Assembly: GCF_023091745.1 (NCBI RefSeq)
Contig: NW_026291481.1
Span: 682,001 to 746,000, forward strand
Direction of reading: 5' to 3'
Source of the DNA: Budorcas taxicolor
Lineage: Eukaryota; Chordata; Mammalia; Artiodactyla; Bovidae
Length of the DNA: 64,000 nucleotides
This document shows positions 59,557 to 64,000 of the stretch, in pieces; within the stretch, counting starts at the first letter, position 1; each line of letters starts with the position of its first letter. The notes under the pieces are model-generated. The model was not told the origin of the DNA. It saw only the letters and a list, made by a program, of their open reading frames with translations, and made no database searches. A program made the position numbers and the translations under genes.

Positions 59557-62500
59557 CCAGGGGAGTCAGGTCTCGTCTCGAGTGGGGGCATGCACGTGCG
59601 CTTTCCTCCCGAGCTGCAGCAGTAGTGTCACGCTTACTGTCACGTGGATCAAGGGATCTGTGGCTTTCCCTCGAGGCTGTCCCTCGAGGCTTTCCCACGA
59701 GGCTTTCCCACAGGGCTGTGCCACGTGCCACCTTGGTGTGAGTCGATCCTCGGCGTGAAAGACGAGCCGGTGAAGGGAAAAGAGGTTCCTCTGGAATGGA
59801 CTGAGACATCTGGGGGACTCTTGGAATGGTGGCACGACCCTGGAGTTCCTCTCGCCGTTCCTGTTGAGAGGGCCTCCTCTTGAGATGCGACGGGAACGCC
59901 GGGAACTCTTTCCCGACGAAGCAGGGAAAGGATCCCTCATCTCGAGCTACGAGGCGGAAACGGGGCTCCTCTGGATGTGGGCGGGACCCTCGTGATTCCT
60001 CTCGAGTGGAGACGGCTAGGTCGGGGAACTTCTTGATTTGCACCAAGGGTGTGAAGGACCCTTTCAAAGTTCCAGAGGTGAGGTTTGATCAGCCTCGAGA
60101 CGCCTCAGCGGAAATGGGCCTCATCTCGCCTGGAGGGGAGAACCTCCTGGATTTTGTCGAGTTGCGGCAGGTCTTCTCGAGTTACGACGGGGACCTCAGG
60201 GAACCGCTCTGGTGGCCTCAGGAAAGGCCAGTCCCCATGCGAGTTGCTTGGGGACCTCTCGGGATTCCTCTCCCGTCCATGCCAGGGCCTCAGTCCTTGT
60301 GTGGAGTCGGGGCCGTAACCTGAGGATTCCTCCCCAGTGTTGCCATGGATCTTGGGGTGCTTCTGAGTCTCCCCAGGGGAGTCAGGTCTCGTCTCGAGTG
60401 GGGGCATGCACGTGCGCTTTCCTCCCGAGCTGCAGCAGTAGTGTCACGCTTCCTGTCACGTGGATCAAGGGATCTGTGGCTTTCGCTCGAGGCTGTCCCT
60501 CGAGGCTTTCCCACGAGGCTTTCCCACAGGGCTGTGCCACGTGCCACCTTGGTGTGAGTCGATCCTCGGCGTGAAAGACGAGCCGGTGAAGGGAAAAGAG
60601 GTTCCTCTGGAATGGACTGAGATATCTGGGGGACTCTTGGAATGGTGGCACGACCCTGGAGTTCCTCTCGCCGTTCCTGTTGAGAGGGCCTCCTCTTGAG
60701 ATGCGACGGGAACGCCAGGAACTGTTTCCCGACGAAGCAGTGAAAGGTTCCCGCATCTCGAGCTACGAGGCGGAAACGGGGCTCCTCTGGATGTGGGCGT
60801 GACCCTCGTGATTTCTTTCGAGTGGAGACGGGTATGTCGGGGAACTTCTTGATTTGCACCAAGGGTGTGAAGGACCCTTTCGAAGTTCCAGAGGTGAGGT
60901 GTGATCAGCCTCGAGACGCCTCAGCGGAAATGGGCCTCATCTCGCCTGGAGGGGAGAACCACCTGGATTTTCTCGAGTTGCGGCAGGTTTTCTCGAGTTA
61001 CGACGGGGACCTCAGGGACCCGCTCTGGTGGCCTCAGGAAAGGCCAGTCCCCATGCGAGTTGCTAGGGGTTCTCTCGGGATTCCTCTCCCGTCCATGCCG
61101 GGGCGTCAGTCCATGTGTGGAGTCGGGGCCGGAACCTGAGGATTCCTCTCCAGTGTTGCCATGGATCTTGGGGTGTTTTTGAGTCTCCCCAGGGGAGTCA
61201 GGCCTCGTCTCGAGTGGGGGCATGCACGTGCGCTTTCCTCCCGAGCTGCAGCAGTAGTGTAACGCTTCCTGTCACGTGGATCAAGGGATCTGTGTCTTTC
61301 CCTCGAGGCTGTCCCTCGAGGCTTTCCCATGAGGCTTTCCCACAGGGCTGTGCCACGTGCCACCTTGGTGTGAGTCGATCCTCGGCGTGAAAGACGAGCC
61401 GGTGAAGGGAAAAGAGGTTCCTCTGGAATGGACTGAGACATCTGGGGGACTCTTGGAATGGTGGCACGACCCTGGAGTTCCTCTCGCCGTTCCTGTTGAG
61501 AGGGCCTCCTCTTGAGTTGCGACGGGAACGCCGGAAACTCTTTCCCGACGAAGCAGGGAAAGGATCCCTCATCTCGAGCTACGAGGCGGAAACGGGGCTC
61601 CTCTAGATGTGGCCTGACCCTCGTTATTCCTCTCGAGTGGAGACGGGTATGTCGGGGTACTTCTTGATTTGCAACAAGGGTGTGAAGGACCCTTTCGAAG
61701 TTCCAGAGGTGAGGTGTGATCAGCCTCGAGACGCCTCAGCGGAAATGGGCCTCATCTCGCCTGGAGGGGAGAACCTCCTGGATTTTCTCGAGTTGCGGCA
61801 GGTCTTCTCGAGTTACGACGGGGACCTCAGGGACCCGCTCTGGTGGCCTCAGGAAAGGCCAGTCCCAATGCAAGTTGCTAGGGGACCTCTCGGGATTCCT
61901 CTCCCGTCCATGCCGGGGCCTCAGTCCTTGTGTGGAGTCGGGGCCGTAACCTGAGGATTCCTCTCCAGTGTTGCCATGGATCTTGGGGTGCTTGTGAGTC
62001 TTCCCAGGGGAGTCAGGCCTCGTCTCGAGTGGGGGCATGCACGTGCGCTTTCCTCCCGAGCTGCAGCAGTAGTGTCACGCTTCCTGTCACGTGGATCAAG
62101 GGATCTGTGGCTTTCCCTCGAGGCTGTCCCTCGAGGCTTTCCCACGAGGCTTTCCCACAGGGCTGTGCCACGTGCCACCTTGGTGTGAGTCGATCCTCGG
62201 CGTGAAAGACGAGCCGGTGAAGGGAAAAGAGGTTCCTCTGGAATGGACTGAGACATCTGGGGGACTCTTGGAATGGTGGCACCACCCTGGAGTTCCTCTC
62301 TCCGTTCCTGTTGAGAGGGCCTCCTCTTGAGATGCGACGGGAACGCCGGGAACTCTTTCCCGACGAAGCAGGGAAAGGATCCCTCATCTCGAGCTACGAG
62401 GCGGAAACGGGGCTCCTCTGGATGTGGGCGGGACCCTCGTGATTCCTCTCGCGTGGAGACGGCTAGGTCGGGGAACTTCTGGATTTGCACCAAGGGTGTG

Positions 62501-62819
62501 AAGGACCCTTTCGAAGTTCCAGAGGTGAGGTGTGATCAGCCTCGAGACGCCTCAGCGGAAATGGGCCTCATCTCGCCTGGAGGGGAGAACCTCCTGGATT
62601 TTCTCGAGTTGCGGCAGGTCTTCTCGAGTTACGACGGGGACCTCAGGGACCCGCTCTGGTGGCCTCAGGAAAGGCCAGTCCCCATGCGAGTTGCTAGGGG
62701 ACCTCTCGGGATTCCTCTCCCGTCCATGCCGGGGCCTCAGTCCTTGTGTGGAGTCGGGGCCGGAACCTGAGGATTCCTCTCCAGTGTTGCCATGGATCTT
62801 GGGGTGCTTCTGAGTCTCC
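59557..62819 (+). repeat. Segment M74-M77, copy of M47-M50 at offset 22024 bp
   Basis: M74 shares GAGGTTTGATCAGCC, CCATGCCAGGGCC, GGGGCCGTAACC and TCCTCCCCAG with M47. M75 shares TTTCGCTCGAGG, GATATCTGGG, GGTTCCCGCATC and ATTTCTTTCGAG with M48. M76 shares GTGTAACGC, GAGTTGCGACGG and the GATGTGGCCTGACC deletion with M49. M77 shares GCTTGTGAGTCTTCCC with M50. The 22024-bp offset is 27 monomers minus the 8 bp deleted in between. Differences (for example GGGCGTCAG versus ATTACGGGGCG at the M48 end, and M48's CAGTGCTGTGCCATG) suggest an older event than the 42-49 kb duplication. Confidence 0.72.
61189..62003 (+). repeat. 815-bp monomer M76, one of six with the GATGTGGCCTGACC deletion
   Basis: GATGTGGGCGGGACCCTCGTG of normal monomers is replaced by GATGTGGCCTGACC with CTCGTTATTCC, one base shorter. 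The same change, always with CTCCTCTAGATG before it and GGGGTACTTCTTG plus TGCAACAAGG after it, occurs at about 39583 (M49), 43662 (M54), 46925 (M58), 51820 (M64), 55899 (M69) and 61607 (M76). Spacings are 5, 4, 6, 5 and 7 monomers. One mutated founder has therefore been carried across at least 22 kb by repeated segment copying, and it is absent from the first 39 kb. Confidence 0.85.
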
Positions 62820-62924
62820 CCAGGGGAGTCAGGCCTCGTCTCGAGTGGGGGCATGCACGTGCGCTTTCCTCCCGAGCTGCAGCAGTAGTGTCACGCTTCC
62901 TGTCACGTGGATCAAGGGATCTGT

Positions 62925-62989
62925 GGCTTTCCCTCGAGGCTGTCCCTCGAGGCTTTCCCACGAGGCTTTCCCACAGGGCTGTGCCACGT
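62925..62989 (+). repeat. Five tandem 13-bp subrepeats inside the monomer
   Basis: Five consecutive 13-mers align without gaps: GGCTTTCCCTCGA, GGCTGTCCCTCGA, GGCTTTCCCACGA, GGCTTTCCCACAG and GGCTGTGCCACGT. The same block is at 106-170 in M1 and recurs once per monomer. Variants remove or create CpGs, for example CTCGCTG in M4 and M6 (2576-2582 and 4208-4214), CCCATGAGG in the M26/M30/M34/M36 group, and CTTTCGCTCGAGG in M48 and M75. The phase is distinct from the surrounding 31-bp organisation, so this looks like a separate, younger local amplification. No function is claimed. Confidence 0.85.
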
Positions 62990-63254
62990 GCCACCTTGGT
63001 GTGAGTCGATCCTCGGCGTGAAAGACGAGCCGGTGAAGGGAAAAGAGGTTCCTCTGGAATGGACTGAGACATCTGGGGGACTCTTGGAATGGTGGCACGA
63101 CCCTGGAGTTCCTCTCGCCGTTCCTGTTGAGAGGGCCTCCTCTTGAGATGCGACGGGAACGCCGGGAACTCTTTCCCGACGAAGCAGGGAAAGGATGCCT
63201 CATCTCGAGCTACGAGGCGGAAACGGGGCTCCTCTGGATGTGGGCGGGACCCTC

Positions 63255-63440
63255 GTGATTCCTCTCGAGTGGAGACGGGTATGTCGGGGAACTTCTGGAT
63301 TTGCACCAAGGGTGTGAAGGACCCTTTCGAAGTTCCAGAGGTGAGGTGTGATCAGCCTCGAGACGCCTCAGCGGAAATGGGCCTCATCTCGCCTGGAGGG
63401 GAGAACCTCCTGGATTTTCTCGAGTTGCGGCAGGTCTTCT
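63255..63440 (+). repeat. Run of degenerate 31-bp subrepeats
   Basis: Starting at GTGATTCCTCTCGAGTGG, successive 31-bp windows align. The subunits three, four and five steps on begin GTGATCAGCCTCGAGACG, GGGCCTCATCTCGCC and a TGGATTTTCTCGAG-containing window. In M1 the equivalent windows start at 436, 529, 560 and 591; by eye, windows 560 and 591 each match window 436 at 18 of 31 positions. Further TTCCTCT or CTCCTCT cores in M1 lie at 230, 290, 410, 440, 709 and 771, with spacings of 60, 120, 30 and 62 bp in the better-conserved stretches, so most of the monomer derives from this subunit. This substructure is what ties the array to ruminant satellite I. Confidence 0.75.
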
Positions 63441-63635
63441 CGAGTTACGACGGGGACCTCAGGGACCCGCTCTGGTGGCCTCAGGAAAGGCCAGTCCCCA
63501 TGCGAGTTGCTAGGGGACCTCTCGGGATTCCTCTCCCGTCCATGCCGGGGCCTCAGTCCTTGTGTGGAGTCGGGGCCGGAACCTGAGGATTCCTCTCCAG
63601 TGTTGCCATGGATCTTGGGGTGCTTCTGAGTCTCC

Positions 63636-64000
63636 CCAGGGGAGTCAGGCCTCGTCTCGAGTGGGGGCATGCACGTGCGCTTTCCTCCCGAGCTGCAGCA
63701 GTAGTGTCACGCTTCCTGTCACGTGGATCAAGGGATCTGTGGCTTTCCCTCGAGGCTGTCCCTCGAGGCTTTCCCACGAGGCTTTCCCACAGGGCTGTGC
63801 CACGTGCCACCTTGGTGTGAGTCGATCCTCGGCGTGAAAGACGAGCCGGTGAAGGGAAAAGAGGTTCCTCTGGAATGGACTGAGACATCTGGGGGACTCT
63901 TGGAATGGTGGCACGACCCTGGAGTTCCTCTCGCCGTTCCTGTTGAGAGGGCCTCCTCTTGAGATGCGACGGGAACGCCGGGAACTCTTTCCCGACGAAG
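63636..64000 (+). repeat. Partial last monomer M79, cut by the window edge
   Basis: M79 begins CCAGGGGAGTCAGGCC, contains CACGTG palindromes and the five 13-bp subrepeats (63741-63805), and runs to the second arm of the 6-bp inverted repeat before the window ends. By eye it matches M78 throughout. The array clearly continues beyond the right edge; likewise base 1 falls inside the array, so neither end of the satellite domain is seen here. Confidence 0.85.

Larger units (their letters stand above)
62820..63635 (+). repeat. Representative satellite monomer (M78) with internal landmarks
   Basis: This copy is close to the common sequence and serves as a map of the unit. In order it holds CACGTG hexamers at 62856-62861, 62904-62909 and 62985-62990. 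Five 13-bp subrepeats lie at 62925-62989. A 6-bp-arm inverted repeat with a 4-nt loop is at 63163-63178. A stretch of 31-bp subrepeats starts at 63255. The last third carries further TTCCTCT cores. CTCGAG (XhoI) occurs about eight times per typical monomer. Most monomers also have one GGATCC (BamHI) site about 15 bp after the inverted repeat; here it is mutated to GGATGC at about 63193. The unit boundary is arbitrary: I cut before CCAGGGGAGTCAGG so that M1 starts at base 1. Confidence 0.85.
1..64000 (+). repeat. Tandem satellite array, 816-bp unit (ruminant satellite I family)
   Basis: The whole window consists of about 78.4 head-to-tail copies of one unit. The anchor GTGGATCAAGGG occurs 79 times, from 88 to 63723. 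Intervals are 816 bp in 67 cases, 815 bp in ten and 813 bp in one. Monomers differ by scattered substitutions and a few 1-2 bp deletions; none is inverted and nothing is inserted between them. Known family features: ruminant satellite I (bovine 1.715, cervid satellite I, sheep/goat satellite I) is GC-rich, centromeric or pericentromeric and made of about 31-bp subrepeats, which are visible here. The 816-bp length fits sheep/goat satellite I as I remember it. Placing the array at a centromere is inferred from the family. Cervid or other bovid satellite I relatives are the main alternative. Confidence 0.93.

Noticed and set aside
1..64000. Dozens of recurring open frames (64 to 216 codons) on both strands as a gene family
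   Set aside because: They overlap in several frames on both strands, have no recognisable domains, follow the 816-bp repeat exactly, and shift or fuse with single substitutions. Every frame is stopped at least once per monomer.
1..64000. One giant repetitive protein encoded through the array, since 816 is divisible by 3
   Set aside because: Each of the three forward and three reverse frames has stop codons in every monomer, and 1-bp deletions (for example about 22779, 33103 and 39583) would break any continuous frame.
1..64000. CRISPR array or bacterial repeat system
   Set aside because: There are no short identical repeats separated by unique spacers; the whole 816 bp is repeated, and no cas-like gene or unique flank is present.
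1..64000. Ribosomal DNA or tRNA gene cluster
   Set aside because: No rRNA core motif and no tRNA A/B-box and cloverleaf pattern was recognised; the subrepeat structure (13 and 31 bp) is typical of a satellite.
1..64000. Transposable elements or inverted monomers inside the array
   Set aside because: All anchors are on the + strand and all intervals are 813-816 bp, which leaves no room for an inserted element; no poly-A tail, LTR or target-site duplication was seen.
1..64000. Functional CENP-B boxes
   Set aside because: No exact TTCGNNNNANNCGGG was found on either strand of the typical unit. The closest sites (38793, 43047, 46310, 60817) have one extra base in a spacer.

Overview
The window is one uninterrupted array of tandem satellite DNA. 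No gene, RNA gene, mobile element, CRISPR array or unique sequence was found. A unit of 816 bp repeats head to tail, always on the same strand, from base 1 to base 64000. Using one anchor (the GTGGATCAAGGG motif, first at 88, last at 63723) I count 79 copies. Of the 78 anchor-to-anchor intervals, 67 are exactly 816 bp, ten are 815 bp and one is 813 bp. The 13 missing bases are all traced to specific small deletions.

The sequence suggests a mammalian, specifically ruminant, (peri)centromere. The unit is GC- and CpG-rich and is built from degenerate subrepeats of about 31 bp around a TTCCTCTCGAG-like core. It also holds five 13-bp subrepeats in tandem. The 31-bp substructure is the known hallmark of ruminant satellite I (bovine 1.715 satellite, cervid satellite I, sheep and goat satellite I). 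The 816-bp length agrees with what I remember for sheep/goat satellite I. The family call is fairly secure; the species (sheep or goat rather than another bovid or deer) is inference from the period.

Layout, with monomers numbered M1 to M79 from base 1. M1-M11 (1 to about 8.5 kb) follow a tetramer plan, abcd-ad-abcd-a, in which the middle copy has lost two monomers. M12-M17 (about 9.0-13.9 kb) are mixed c- and d-like monomers. M19-M25 (about 14.7-20 kb) form a trimer with period 2448 bp. M25-M37 (about 19.6-30.2 kb) form a second tetramer with period 3263 bp, marked by a 1-bp deletion and containing one chimeric monomer. M38-M44 (30.2-35.9 kb) are mixed, with some tetramer spacing. M45-M77 (35.9-62.8 kb) are more divergent and built from copied multi-monomer segments. 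These include a nearly perfect 3263-bp tandem duplication (about 42.5-45.7 versus 45.8-48.9 kb) and segment copies offset by 13869, 12237 and 22024 bp. M78-M79 are close to the consensus.

Open reading frames of 64 to 216 codons recur on both strands. They are by-products: 816 is divisible by 3, stops are sparse in GC-rich DNA, and every one of the six frames is stopped at least once per monomer. The most informative content is the record of satellite turnover: changes of higher-order period, truncated copies, a mapped crossover inside a monomer, and clonally spread deletions. I saw no new enzyme, defence or mobile system.
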